Position numbers and translations under genes: made by a program. Under the pieces are notes generated by a model. It worked only from the letters and a program-made list of their open reading frames with translations. It was not told where the DNA came from and made no database searches. This document shows, piece by piece, positions 8,797 through 17,789 of a stretch of 63,668 nucleotides of DNA. Each line of letters begins with the position of its first letter. The first letter of the stretch is position 1. The stretch is taken from contig DASXUL010000063.1 of assembly GCA_036504855.1 (NCBI GenBank), positions 1 to 63,668 on the forward strand, read 5' to 3'. This DNA is from DASXUL01 sp036504855 (GTDB lineage Bacteria; Armatimonadota; DTGP01; JAKQQT01).

Positions 8797-8884
8797 ACGT
8801 CCTCCTTGGGTGGGTGTCGTGGTATAAGACGTTCCCGGCCGGGAGCGGTTCCATTTTCCCGCCGCGGCGCGGGCCGGTTCGGCG

Positions 8885-10054
8885 TTACGCCAGATCGTAA
8901 TTGCTGAGCGCCCGGTTGCGAGCTTCCAGCAGAAGGGCGCGCGCTTCGGGATCGTCAGACTGGGCCATCAGCTCGTCGGCCACCTGGGCGATCTCCTCGC
9001 GCTGGCTGATTGAGGCGCTGCCGGCCTCCACGGGAGAGAGGCGCGGCGCATCGGAAACGTGCAGGCCGCGCGTATCCAGATCGAAATAGAAGTTGCTCTC
9101 GGAGCCTGCCTGGTACACGTCACGTAAGCGCAGCTTGTGGAAGGTTGCCGGCGTCATGGGGCCCTCTACGCGCACTTTCAGGAGTTGTTCCTCGCGCGCC
9201 ACATCGTGGATGCGGGCCATCAGCGACTCCGTGGGCTCATCTTCATCCAGTTCCGGAGTGCGGATGACGATATCCTCCATCAACTGCGGCGTTACGTCGA
9301 TGTGCCGGCAGCGCTGGAGGCCCTTCTCGTTGACCTCCAGATAGTAGAAGCCCGGCTGGATGCCCCTTTCGCCGAACGCGTGACGCTCCGTGCTGCCGGG
9401 CGTGATGACGGTGGTGCTGCCGAAGGCCTTGGCGCGGTGCTGATGGATATGCCCAACTCCCACGACGTCCACGCCGATCTGGGTGAGGGCGTCCACGGTG
9501 AGGATGGGCTCGTTGGCGTCCGGATGGATGGTGCCCTCCACGCCGTAGTGCATCAGCAGGATCTTGAAGTCGGCGTCCGCTTCGAAGGCCACGCCTTCCA
9601 GCGGGTTGTCGCCGCGCCCAAAGTTATGAGACACGCTGAGCCCGCCCACCGCGATCCGCACGCCGTCCACCTCGGTGACCACCGGCGCGGGGTCAATGGC
9701 CGAGTTGAACACGTGAGCGTGGCCGGTTTCGTGGTAGATGCGCAGCGCCAGCACGCCGGTGGTTGCCATCCGGTGCACGTCATGGGTGCCGCCGATGCAG
9801 AAAACCTTCACGCCCGCATCGTGCAGACGCCGGAAATCGCGCGCCGCCGCCACCAGTTCCGTGGTGCGCGGGTCCGGCATATCGAACATGTCGCCCGCCT
9901 GCAGGAACAGATGGCAATCGTGTTCGAGGGCGTAATCGACCACCTGGGTCCACGCCTGCCGGATGCGGCGGCGCCGCTCCATGAGGACGCGCGGCGGCAT
10001 CTTCGCGTAGTACGCGTTGAGGTGGTTATCGGAAGTGAGTACGATTCGGACCAT
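8885..10054 (-). CDS. SbcD/Mre11-like metallophosphoesterase (orphan)
   Basis: This 389-residue protein starts at MVRIVLTSDNH, chosen because TTGGAG lies nine bases upstream; the frame extends 14 codons further without SD. Metallophosphoesterase motifs are D9/H11, GDMFD (54-58), GTHD (89-92), MHYG and GHIHQH. The usual third motif is GNHD, so T90 replaces the metal-linked Asn. The C-terminal part matches the capping region of DNA-repair exonucleases loosely. SbcD normally pairs with the SbcC ATPase, but no sbcC is adjacent. It may be a DNA-repair nuclease or a different phosphoesterase. Confidence 0.75.
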   Translation of the reverse strand: MVRIVLTSDNHLNAYYAKMPPRVLMERRRRIRQAWTQVVDYALEHDCHLFLQAGDMFDMPDPRTTELVAAARDFRRLHDAGVKVFCIGGTHDVHRMATTGVLALRIYHETGHAHVFNSAIDPAPVVTEVDGVRIAVGGLSVSHNFGRGDNPLEGVAFEADADFKILLMHYGVEGTIHPDANEPILTVDALTQIGVDVVGVGHIHQHRAKAFGSTTVITPGSTERHAFGERGIQPGFYYLEVNEKGLQRCRHIDVTPQLMEDIVIRTPELDEDEPTESLMARIHDVAREEQLLKVRVEGPMTPATFHKLRLRDVYQAGSESNFYFDLDTRGLHVSDAPRLSPVEAGSASISQREEIAQVADELMAQSDDPEARALLLEARNRALSNYDLA

Positions 10055-10077
10055 CGGCGCTTCTCCAAGGGCATGAT

Positions 10078-10207
10078 AGCATTCAGCAGTCAGCATTCAG
10101 GATTCAGCAGTCAGCATTCAGGCCGGAAGCCTTGGCCCATGAGACAAGCGTTCTCATGGACCAGGGCTTCCGGCCTGAATGGTGGATGCTGAATCCTGAA
10201 TGCTGAC
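10078..10207 (-). repeat. Heptamer repeat hairpin
   Basis: Units such as CATTCAG and GATTCAG follow the stop of the gene ending at 10219, read on the minus strand. The plus-strand arm TCAGGCCGGAAGCC near 10117 pairs with GGCTTCCGGCCTGA near 10166. The heptamer blocks on both sides also pair, giving an imperfect stem of about 50 bp with a short loop around 10145. Confidence 0.85.
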
Positions 10208-10218
10208 CTCCGTAGCCG

Positions 10219-11673
10219 CTAGGATGGCGGCGTGATGGTGAGAGTGTACTGCCCGTCTGGCAGCGTGAGGTGATAGGCGCCGTCGGCTCCCGTGTATGTG
10301 GTCGATCCCACATAGTAACTGCCGGACGTGTTGGGATACACGGTCAAGGCATACACCATAGCGCCGGCAACGACAGCGCCGCCGGGGCCCGTTACGGTTC
10401 CGCTGAGATGCCGGTTCGGCGGAAGTGGATCAAAGGTGATGTCCTTCACCATGTCCGCGGCGCCCACTTGCAGGGGCTGGTGAAAGGTGTAGTCCAGGGT
10501 CGAGCTCTCCACGGTCACGCTGCTGATGGACGCGTCGAGGTCGTAAGCCTGAGGGCAAACGGCGAGTCTGTACGCCCGCGTGTCGGCCCCCTGGCTGTAG
10601 TCGTAGTACGACTGCACCGGGTACGCCGTGGTCCACGGGAAGGGTCCCTGTGGTGAAAGCGATACGCCGGCGGTGGTGGTACCCTCGGGCGCCGTAACTT
10701 TGCCCGATACCTGCACAAAAGCGGGCAGATCCACATTGCGGGTCGTCGTGCCGCCGGCGATGACGGTGATGGGATCATCGGGAATGTAGTCGATGTAGTT
10801 GTTGCCGTCCTGCGCGTTGTATCCCTCGAGCCACAGGTAGAAGGTCCCCGCCTGCGCCTTTCCGTTGTAGGTCTGCCCTGTTGCCGTGCCGACTCCCAGG
10901 AATCGCGCGTCGCCTACTGCGCTTCCGGGTGACGCATAGAGATAGGCGTCACTTTGCACAAACGTAGCGGGTGTCACCGTCCCGGTCACGACGCCGGTTG
11001 CGGGAAGCGCCGGCTGAACGAAAGACTGATCGCTGTCGGCGCTTACTACAAGCGGCGACGACAGCGGCACGTCATAGAAGCTCGTGTAGAAGGAACTGAA
11101 GTCCGGGCTGACCACCTGCGTTCTGGGCTGGATCGTTACGTCATACGTCCCGGCCGGCAGGATTGCCGTGAACCGGCCGGTATTCGTCGTCCCGATCCGA
11201 ACCAACTCCGATACTGTGAGAGCCCCGTTGGAGTGGCTCCTGAACTTGATATTGCCGCGCACGTTGACGCCGGCGGAATCCTTCACGATGCCGGAGACCT
11301 TGAATCCTCCGGGCAGCGCGAAATTGCGCGCGGCATCGCCGCTGATGGTAACCGCGCTGGAGATGGGAAGGGGGTACGTCCCAGCGGACGCGCTGAGGAT
11401 GTCTAGCTTGCTCGCTGCACGGGTGATGCGGATGATATCGGCCAGAGATACAGCGCCATCCGGAACCGGAGCGCCGCTATCCGATGAGACATCGGCGCTG
11501 GCAACCAGAACCTCCGTGCCCTTTGCGAGCCCTCCAACGAGGCGCAGGGCGATCTTGCTGTCGTTCAGCGTAACGTATCCGTCGCCGTCGAGATCGCCCG
11601 GAGCGGCGAGCGCCAACGGAGTTGAGACGACGAAACAGGCGACGAGGGCAGGCCGCAGAGACCTTCGGAACAT
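10219..11673 (-). CDS. Secreted protein with N-terminal dockerin-like module and carboxypeptidase-regulatory-like repeats
   Basis: This is a 484-residue secreted protein. ATG at 11673 is preferred because GGGAGG precedes it and MFRRSLRPALVACFVVSTP is a good signal peptide. Directly after it, GDLDGDGYVTLNDSKIALRL and then DGAVSLADIIRITR form a two-helix calcium-loop arrangement like a dockerin, unusually at the N-terminus. The rest holds several beta-sandwich units with sequences like VSGIVKDSAGVNVRGNIKFR and LSGTVTGPGGAVVAGAMVYA, typical of carboxypeptidase-regulatory-like (transthyretin-like) domains. It is probably an extracellular structural or adhesive protein. A heptamer hairpin follows its stop. 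Confidence 0.75.
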   Translation of the reverse strand: MFRRSLRPALVACFVVSTPLALAAPGDLDGDGYVTLNDSKIALRLVGGLAKGTEVLVASADVSSDSGAPVPDGAVSLADIIRITRAASKLDILSASAGTYPLPISSAVTISGDAARNFALPGGFKVSGIVKDSAGVNVRGNIKFRSHSNGALTVSELVRIGTTNTGRFTAILPAGTYDVTIQPRTQVVSPDFSSFYTSFYDVPLSSPLVVSADSDQSFVQPALPATGVVTGTVTPATFVQSDAYLYASPGSAVGDARFLGVGTATGQTYNGKAQAGTFYLWLEGYNAQDGNNYIDYIPDDPITVIAGGTTTRNVDLPAFVQVSGKVTAPEGTTTAGVSLSPQGPFPWTTAYPVQSYYDYSQGADTRAYRLAVCPQAYDLDASISSVTVESSTLDYTFHQPLQVGAADMVKDITFDPLPPNRHLSGTVTGPGGAVVAGAMVYALTVYPNTSGSYYVGSTTYTGADGAYHLTLPDGQYTLTITPPS

Positions 11674-11785
11674 GGTAGATCCCTCCCGGATCATGCGCAC
11701 TGAGCGCGCAGAACGCCATGGAGGACATCGCGGCGAAACTCCATGCCGCGCTGTCCGGCGGAGATCCCAGTCTCGACGAGGGCTA

Positions 11786-11815
11786 ATCTTAGCGCGCCGC
11801 AATTGCGTTTGTCAC
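11786..11815 (-). promoter_or_regulatory. Candidate sigma-70 promoter for the gene at 11673
   Basis: On the minus strand, GTGACA (11815-11810) and TAAGAT (11791-11786) are separated by 18 bases, about 105 bases before the start codon. Both boxes deviate from consensus, so this is tentative. The rest of the 307-base divergent gap, 11674-11980, shows no gene. Confidence 0.35.
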
Positions 11816-11980
11816 CGGCGCGGCGCCTGAATCCGCACGCGGGGATATCGGACGTTTCGTGAGCCTGTTCCCGGGGGATCGCCTTCGGTAGGCGCATGGA
11901 TTGCATTCCCCGGCCCGATGTGGTACTGTACTTTCGACGGACAACGGCGCCCGCCACTCAACTCGTTGGGAGGTTCGTCC

Positions 11981-14900
11981 ATGTTGACACCCATCCGCAT
12001 CCCCAGTCACACATTCCCGAAGATGCTGATAACGGCGCTGTGCCTCGCTGCGTGTATTCCCGCTTCCGCCAAGGTTGTGTATGTGAACAAAGATGCGCCC
12101 GGGCCTGCGCACGACGGGGCTTCATGGGCCACGGCCTTCGTTGCCGTGCAGCCCGCCGTTAGCGCCGCGGCGGAGGGGGATGAGGTGTGGGTGGCGAGGG
12201 GCGTGTATGTGGGATCTATCACAAGTTCGTTAAGCTTGTATGGCGGGTTCGCCGGTACCGAGACCGAGCGATCGCAGCGGAACTGGGCCGCCAACGTCAC
12301 CGTCCTTGACGGGCAGAATAGCGATGCGACGCTCTCTTTGGGCTACCGGAACGGCGGCGCGTCGGTAGCGGACGGCTTCACGATCCGCAACGGCCATACT
12401 GGCGCATTCGCTGACTATTGCGCCTCGGCGAACCTCGAGAACTGCACGATCAGCGGGAATTCCAATGGCGTGAGCATGTACGGGTGCTCCGGCTCGGTGA
12501 TGCTGACAAACTGCTCTGTCAGCGGAGGATCCTGTGGCGTCAGTCTCAGTGCCGGCACCAGGGCGGCGCTCACGAACTGCACCATTAGCGGAAGCCCTTG
12601 TGGAATCCGCATGTCTTACGAATACCAATGGGGCGGCTGCATGGCTGACGTGGCTGGCTGCAACATCACTGGAAACTCCGAGTCTGGCATCTCGGCCTGG
12701 GGGAGCGCTGCATATGTGACGAACTCCATCCTGAGCGGAAACGGCGCCGGTGTCGACGTGGGCGGCGGAACTATCGAGGGCATTGCGTTCAATGGATATG
12801 CTTCATTGACGAACTGCACCATATCAGCAAACTCATACGGCGTCCGCCAGAGTGCCTATGGCGCGGCGACCCTCGATAACAGCATCGTGGCGTTCAATGG
12901 GACCGGGATCGACGCGTACGATGCCAGCAGCCCGCCGACGCTGTCTCACAACGATGTGTACGGCAACACAGCCGCTAACTATGCCAAGGTTACCGATCCC
13001 ACGGGGAGCAATGGCAACATCAGCCTGGATCCTCTGTTCACCAATCGGGCCGTGGGAAACTACCGCCTCAACGTGGACTCTCCGTGCATAGACGCCGGTT
13101 CCGACCCCGCGTCGCCCGGAGGGGTCGATCGCGATGGAAGGCCGCGAGTTCTCGGAGCACACGTCGATATGGGGGCTTACGAGTATTCCTCCCCACTGCC
13201 GTCCCACCTCGTATTCACCACGCAGCCGGACCTCGGCGAGGCCGGCAAGCCTTTACAGCAGCAGCCCGTGCTGATCGCGCGTGACGCGAACAACGTGCTC
13301 GTCCCGGATTTCGACTGGCCGGTGAAGCTGGCCATCAAGGCCGGAACCGGAACGCCAGGCGCGGCGCTCACGGGCTCGGCCACCGTAACGGCTGCCAACG
13401 GTGTGGCGTCTTTCAGCAACGTTGGCGTGAGCCGGAAAGGCTCCGGATACGTGCTGGAGGCGTTCGTTGGGACGTCCAAGCTGGGCGAGTCGGCGGCGTT
13501 CAACGTTGCGCCCAAGGCGGAGAGGCTTGTCTTTGCCGCCCAGCCCGGCGGCGCGGCCGAAGGCCGGCCGTTCACCGCGCAGCCCATCGTCAGAGTTGTC
13601 GATGGCGATGGCGAGACCGCCGCTCTGGACCGCAGCATGATCACCCTGGCGATCAAGCCAGGCGGCGGCGCCGCTGGCGCGGCGCTGAGCGGTGCAACCA
13701 GCGCCATGGCTCTGCACGGCATTGCGGGGTTCGGCGGACTCGCGATAGACAAGGTTGGCGCCGGCTATATGCTGACGGCGACCAGCCCTGGGCTGACGCC
13801 GGCGGACAGCGCGGGCTTCGACGTTGTGGAGACTCCGAAGCTGGCGCTGCGCCAGAGCGCCCCTGATGAACTGGAAGTCTCGGCGCACCCTGCCGGCGCG
13901 AAGCTCATTGGCGCAACGGTGGCGCTCTCGTGGAGTTCGAGCGAACTCGCGGCGGTTCAAGAGGCGGATATCCGCCCGGCGGCCGGATGGTCCCTGGACT
14001 CCGCCGATACCACGTCTGGCGTCACCGCCACGCTATCCAACGCGGGCACAGAAGTGAATGGCCCTGTTCTGCTGTTGCATCTGCTCGCGCAACCCGAGTT
14101 CACAGGCCTCACGGCTACGGTCTCGCTGAGGGAAACCTCTGACCTCACCGGCGATGACTACACCCAACTCCCGGTGGCGCCGCAGTCACTTGCGTTCGTC
14201 CCCAGCCGCTCGCACCTTGCCTTCACGCGCCAGCCCGCTATGGCGGCGGCCGGGGCAATCATCGCCGGGCAGCCGGCTGTGGCGATGCTGGACGGCGCGG
14301 GCGGAGTTGTGGCGGACTTCACGGGCGCCGTAACAGTAAGCATTAAGCCGGACACGGGCGCCCCGGGCGCGGTCCTCGGCGGGACGCCGGCGGTCAGCGC
14401 CGCCGCGGGAGTTGCCGCATTCAACGATCTCACCATCGACCGGAAGGGGAGCGGATACGTGCTGGTTGCGTCCAGCGGACCGTTTTCCGCGGAGAGCCTG
14501 CCCTTCAACATCGCCCCGAAGGCGCTCGGGCTCGCCTTCGCCACACAGCCAGGCAGCGGACGCGCCGGTTTGCCGCTGGCGCCGCAGCCCGTGATCACGG
14601 TGCAGGATGGCGACGGAGCTACGGCGCTTGCCTTCACGGGCCCGGTAACGCTGGGAATCCAGACGGGAACGGGCTTCCCGGGCGCTACGCTCGGCGGAAC
14701 CGCCACCCTCAATGCGGTTGCGGGCGTCGCAACGTTTTCAGATCTGCGGGTCGGCGAGGCGGCCCCGGGATATGTCTTGATAGCGAGCGGTCAGTCACTC
14801 GCCGGAGCGCGGAGCGCGTCGTTTGACGTGACGCCGTTCGCCTTCACGACGGCGGACGTCACCGATAGCCTGCGCTGGGCGTCTGGGCTTGCCCCAATGC

Positions 14901-15007
14901 CTCTGGGGTATCTGGCGCGGTTCGACTCAGTAGCGAATGGGCAGATAGACGCCGCTGACGCGACGCGCCAACTGAGGAAGGTCGTCGGCCTGGAGCCCAA
15001 CCCGTAG
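11981..15007 (+). CDS. Large secreted beta-helix protein with Ig-like repeats, cohesin-like domain and dockerin-like C-terminus
   Basis: This 1008-residue protein starts at ATG 11981, with GGGAGG eight bases upstream, and has a signal peptide ending near ASAK. Residues about 20-400 form a right-handed parallel beta-helix (LENCTISGNSNGVSMYG, LTNCTISANSYGV). About 406-610 and 743-950 hold four repeats of about 95-105 residues starting like LVFTTQP or LAFATQP and ending with GSGYVL-type motifs. Between the second and third lies a segment at about 617-736 (GAKLIGATVALSWSSSELAA) resembling a cohesin fold. The last 55 residues (ADVTDSLRWASG, FDSVANGQIDAADATRQLRK) are dockerin-like. An extracellular surface or scaffold role is inferred. 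It shares its first module with the giant protein ending at 30733. Confidence 0.75.
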   Translation: MLTPIRIPSHTFPKMLITALCLAACIPASAKVVYVNKDAPGPAHDGASWATAFVAVQPAVSAAAEGDEVWVARGVYVGSITSSLSLYGGFAGTETERSQRNWAANVTVLDGQNSDATLSLGYRNGGASVADGFTIRNGHTGAFADYCASANLENCTISGNSNGVSMYGCSGSVMLTNCSVSGGSCGVSLSAGTRAALTNCTISGSPCGIRMSYEYQWGGCMADVAGCNITGNSESGISAWGSAAYVTNSILSGNGAGVDVGGGTIEGIAFNGYASLTNCTISANSYGVRQSAYGAATLDNSIVAFNGTGIDAYDASSPPTLSHNDVYGNTAANYAKVTDPTGSNGNISLDPLFTNRAVGNYRLNVDSPCIDAGSDPASPGGVDRDGRPRVLGAHVDMGAYEYSSPLPSHLVFTTQPDLGEAGKPLQQQPVLIARDANNVLVPDFDWPVKLAIKAGTGTPGAALTGSATVTAANGVASFSNVGVSRKGSGYVLEAFVGTSKLGESAAFNVAPKAERLVFAAQPGGAAEGRPFTAQPIVRVVDGDGETAALDRSMITLAIKPGGGAAGAALSGATSAMALHGIAGFGGLAIDKVGAGYMLTATSPGLTPADSAGFDVVETPKLALRQSAPDELEVSAHPAGAKLIGATVALSWSSSELAAVQEADIRPAAGWSLDSADTTSGVTATLSNAGTEVNGPVLLLHLLAQPEFTGLTATVSLRETSDLTGDDYTQLPVAPQSLAFVPSRSHLAFTRQPAMAAAGAIIAGQPAVAMLDGAGGVVADFTGAVTVSIKPDTGAPGAVLGGTPAVSAAAGVAAFNDLTIDRKGSGYVLVASSGPFSAESLPFNIAPKALGLAFATQPGSGRAGLPLAPQPVITVQDGDGATALAFTGPVTLGIQTGTGFPGATLGGTATLNAVAGVATFSDLRVGEAAPGYVLIASGQSLAGARSASFDVTPFAFTTADVTDSLRWASGLAPMPLGYLARFDSVANGQIDAADATRQLRKVVGLEPNP

Positions 15008-15071
15008 CCTCCGCGCGGTGAGAGTGAGCAGCCGCGCCGCCGGGGATGCCCATCTGAGGACGTCCGCGAGA

Positions 15072-17033
15072 TCAGCAATCCGCCGGCGGTAGAGTTTCGG
15101 CGGCGTAGAGGGCTTCCACCAGGGCGTCGATTTGCCACTGGATGGCGGAGATGGGGCGGCCGTCACGCTGGGAGTCGGCGGCCTGCTTCACCCAGTGTTC
15201 CACCTCGCGGCGCTGGGCGTCCGTGGGGATGGCGATGGGCAGCCGGTTTACGTAACCCACCTTCACCTGCGCCTGCGCGCGGCCTTCCTCCTGGCTTAGC
15301 GTGTGGTACAGCTCGTTCAGAAACGCGCTGTTTAGCAGGCCCAGCAGGTAGAGCCACGAAAGGCCCAATGCGCGCCCCTCGTCGGTCAGCAGCAGGGTGA
15401 AGATGGTGTTGTCCGTGTAGATGGGGTCCGCCGGGTCCTGCTCGATGAAAGCGGCGAAGAGGTCGTCCTCGGTCTGGCGCAGCAGCAGGCGGCGGGGGGC
15501 GATGTGGGATGACGTCTCGCCGCGGAAACCCCAGGTCTCGCCCAGGGCGGAGGGCTTGCCGCCGCGCCCGATCCCGGGCAGGCTCGGGTCCGGCGTGTAG
15601 TTCAGGTCCACCCATTGATACTGCGCCGCCGAGCTTTCCCAACGGGCGATGTAGCGCTCCAGTTGGCGTCCCTGGATCAGCCGCGCGCGGCCGGGCGCCG
15701 GTTCCGCGTGGAAGAGCCGATGCCGCACGTTGCCGCTGTTGATGCCGCAGTCCTTCGCCGGCGCCACCTCGGCCAGCGGGCGGTACGGCGCGTCGGCCCC
15801 GTTCGGCGCCGCCAGATAGCGCTCAAACAGCGCGGCGGCGCGGGGGGATGGACGGAAGAACGGCGCGCCCGGCGCCCAGGCCGAAGCGGGCGACTCAAAA
15901 CGCTGAACCCCCGCCGGCGGCGGAGCCGCTTCCAGCGTCTCCCATGCGGCCTCGGGCGCATCCCGCGCGTCCAGGTAGGTTACCGAGTCGAACAGCTCCG
16001 CGTGCTCGCGCGTGGCCACGGTGATGCAGGTGTTCACGGCCGCCGCGAAGGCGGAGGACGGCACGCGAACGATCTCCCGCAGGCGATGACGCCGCAGCGT
16101 GTCGCGCACCCTTTCCTTCGACGGGATCGCCAGAAACGTGTCGGACGTGAGGGCGCACAGCACGCCGTTTGGGCGCAGCCAATCCCAGGCGCGGTGGAGA
16201 AAATGGGCGTAGAGGTCGTCGTTCCACCCGAACGCCTTCCGCAGATGGGCGCGCGCGTGTTCCGGGTCCGGCAGCGAAAGAAAGTGCCGGTTACCAAGGT
16301 ACGGCGGGTTCATCACCAGGATGTCCGCGCCATCCGGCGCCACGTCGGCGGGGCGGGCGGTCAGCGAATCGCCGTGGAAGCAATGGGGCCGCGCGTCCAC
16401 GGGCGCGCCGGCCAGCCGGGCCGCCGCCACGCGCAGCCGGAACGACGCGGTGGCGAGGGCGCCCGCGTCCACGTCCGCCGCGCTCGCGTTCGCCAGCGTT
16501 TCGCGAACGACCTCCGAGACGGGCCTGTCCGGTTCCAGCGCCGCTTGTCGGGCGACCGCTGCCTCGAAGACGGGAACGAGGAGGGCGCCGCAGCCGCACG
16601 CCGGGTCCAGGATGCGGACGCCCTCCGTCGAAGCGGGCAGTTCTGCGATCGCCCGGCGCGCCATATAGCGAGCGATGGGGCGGGCCGTATACCAGCGGCC
16701 GTGGCGCTTGTGGTCCGCATCCGGCTTCGTCAGGCGGTGAAAGTCCTCCAACCACTCCGGGGTCAGGGCGCCGGGCTGGCCCTCCAGGGCGCACACCGGG
16801 AACAGCATCAAGGCGTTTCGGGCCAGAGTGGCGATGGAAGGGTCCGGAGGGGCCGGTAGCGCGGGCGGCTCCACGCCGGAGCACTCAGAGAGCAGCCGTA
16901 ACGCTTCCTGGTAGAGGGCAACGGCGGCTGCGTGAGGATCCGCGCCGGTGGACGCCAGTTCCCGCACGATCCCGGCCGCCGGAAGCTCACCCCGAAAGGG
17001 CGGGCGCGGCCTAGCGGGCCGGTTCGGAGCCAT
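15072..17033 (-). CDS. N6-adenine DNA methyltransferase, Eco57I/TaqI-like, no adjacent nuclease
   Basis: This is a 653-residue protein. Motif X-like HGRWYTARPIARYMAR is at about 111-126, motif I ILDPACGCGALL at 141-152, and catalytic motif IV NPPY at 242-245. The order X-I-IV marks the gamma class of N6-adenine methyltransferases. The C-terminal half, with LIQGRQLERYIARW and IYTDNTIFTLLL, resembles a TaqI-like target-recognition domain. No nuclease motif is obvious in the first 110 residues, and no restriction gene is next to it. It is therefore an orphan methylase or a type IIG enzyme lacking its nuclease. Its ATG lies inside the 3' end of udk (23-base overlap). Confidence 0.8.
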   Translation of the reverse strand: MAPNRPARPRPPFRGELPAAGIVRELASTGADPHAAAVALYQEALRLLSECSGVEPPALPAPPDPSIATLARNALMLFPVCALEGQPGALTPEWLEDFHRLTKPDADHKRHGRWYTARPIARYMARRAIAELPASTEGVRILDPACGCGALLVPVFEAAVARQAALEPDRPVSEVVRETLANASAADVDAGALATASFRLRVAAARLAGAPVDARPHCFHGDSLTARPADVAPDGADILVMNPPYLGNRHFLSLPDPEHARAHLRKAFGWNDDLYAHFLHRAWDWLRPNGVLCALTSDTFLAIPSKERVRDTLRRHRLREIVRVPSSAFAAAVNTCITVATREHAELFDSVTYLDARDAPEAAWETLEAAPPPAGVQRFESPASAWAPGAPFFRPSPRAAALFERYLAAPNGADAPYRPLAEVAPAKDCGINSGNVRHRLFHAEPAPGRARLIQGRQLERYIARWESSAAQYQWVDLNYTPDPSLPGIGRGGKPSALGETWGFRGETSSHIAPRRLLLRQTEDDLFAAFIEQDPADPIYTDNTIFTLLLTDEGRALGLSWLYLLGLLNSAFLNELYHTLSQEEGRAQAQVKVGYVNRLPIAIPTDAQRREVEHWVKQAADSQRDGRPISAIQWQIDALVEALYAAETLPPADC

Positions 17034-17655
17034 GGGGGTCGATAGCGCGCTGGATGTAGGAGGTGACCACGTCCACGGCCATCTCGTTGCGCCCGCCTTC
17101 GGGCACGATGAGGCGCGCGAACTGCTTGCTGGGCTCAACAAACTGGAGGTGCATGGGGCGCACGGTGGCGAGGTACTGGCGGTAGACGGAGTCCAGCGAT
17201 CGTCCGCGCACCTCGGTATCGCGCCGAAGGCGTCGCATGAAGCGGATATCGTCCGGCGTATCCACGAAGAGGGGCACGTCCAGGATGCAGCGCAACGTAG
17301 GCTCCGCCAAGATGAGGATTCCTTCCAACAAGATCACTTTGGCGGGCTTCACCTCAATGAACCCGCTACGGGAGTGCCGCGTGAAGTCATACACCGGCTG
17401 CCGGATCGGCTGCCCGGCCTTCAGCGTCGTGAGGTGTTCCACGAGGAGGGCCGTGTCGAACGCGTCGGGGTGGTCGAAATTCGTCTGCTCCTTCTCCTCA
17501 TCCGTGCGGGCCGGGGTATCCTTGTAGTAGGAATCCTGGTGGAGGAGTAGAGGGTGATACGGCTCAAGACGGGCCTGGATGGCTTTGGCCAGGGTGGTCT
17601 TGCCGGATCCGGTACCGCCGGCGATACCGACAACGATGTTGCGCCGGGGTTGCAT
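17011..17655 (-). CDS. udk: Uridine kinase
   Basis: Uridine kinase phosphorylates uridine and cytidine to UMP and CMP in pyrimidine salvage. This 214-residue protein has P-loop GGTGSGKT (13-20), the HQDSYYKDTP substrate region, NFDHPDAFD, PVYDFTRHSR and the lid-like FMRRLRRDTEVRGRS, all characteristic of Udk. Length is normal for the family. The 3' end overlaps the methyltransferase start by 23 bases, so the two are probably co-transcribed. Confidence 0.95.
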   Translation of the reverse strand: MQPRRNIVVGIAGGTGSGKTTLAKAIQARLEPYHPLLLHQDSYYKDTPARTDEEKEQTNFDHPDAFDTALLVEHLTTLKAGQPIRQPVYDFTRHSRSGFIEVKPAKVILLEGILILAEPTLRCILDVPLFVDTPDDIRFMRRLRRDTEVRGRSLDSVYRQYLATVRPMHLQFVEPSKQFARLIVPEGGRNEMAVDVVTSYIQRAIDPHGSEPAR

Positions 17656-17789
17656 ACGGTTTCATCTTACGCGTTCCCCACGCCCAGCATCAAGCGCAAC
17701 CGTCGCGGCGATGATCCGTCTAACATGCATCAAGACTCATTCCGTTCCGCCTCGAGGGGCGGCTGTTCCTGAAGCAGGAGGGGACTTCC

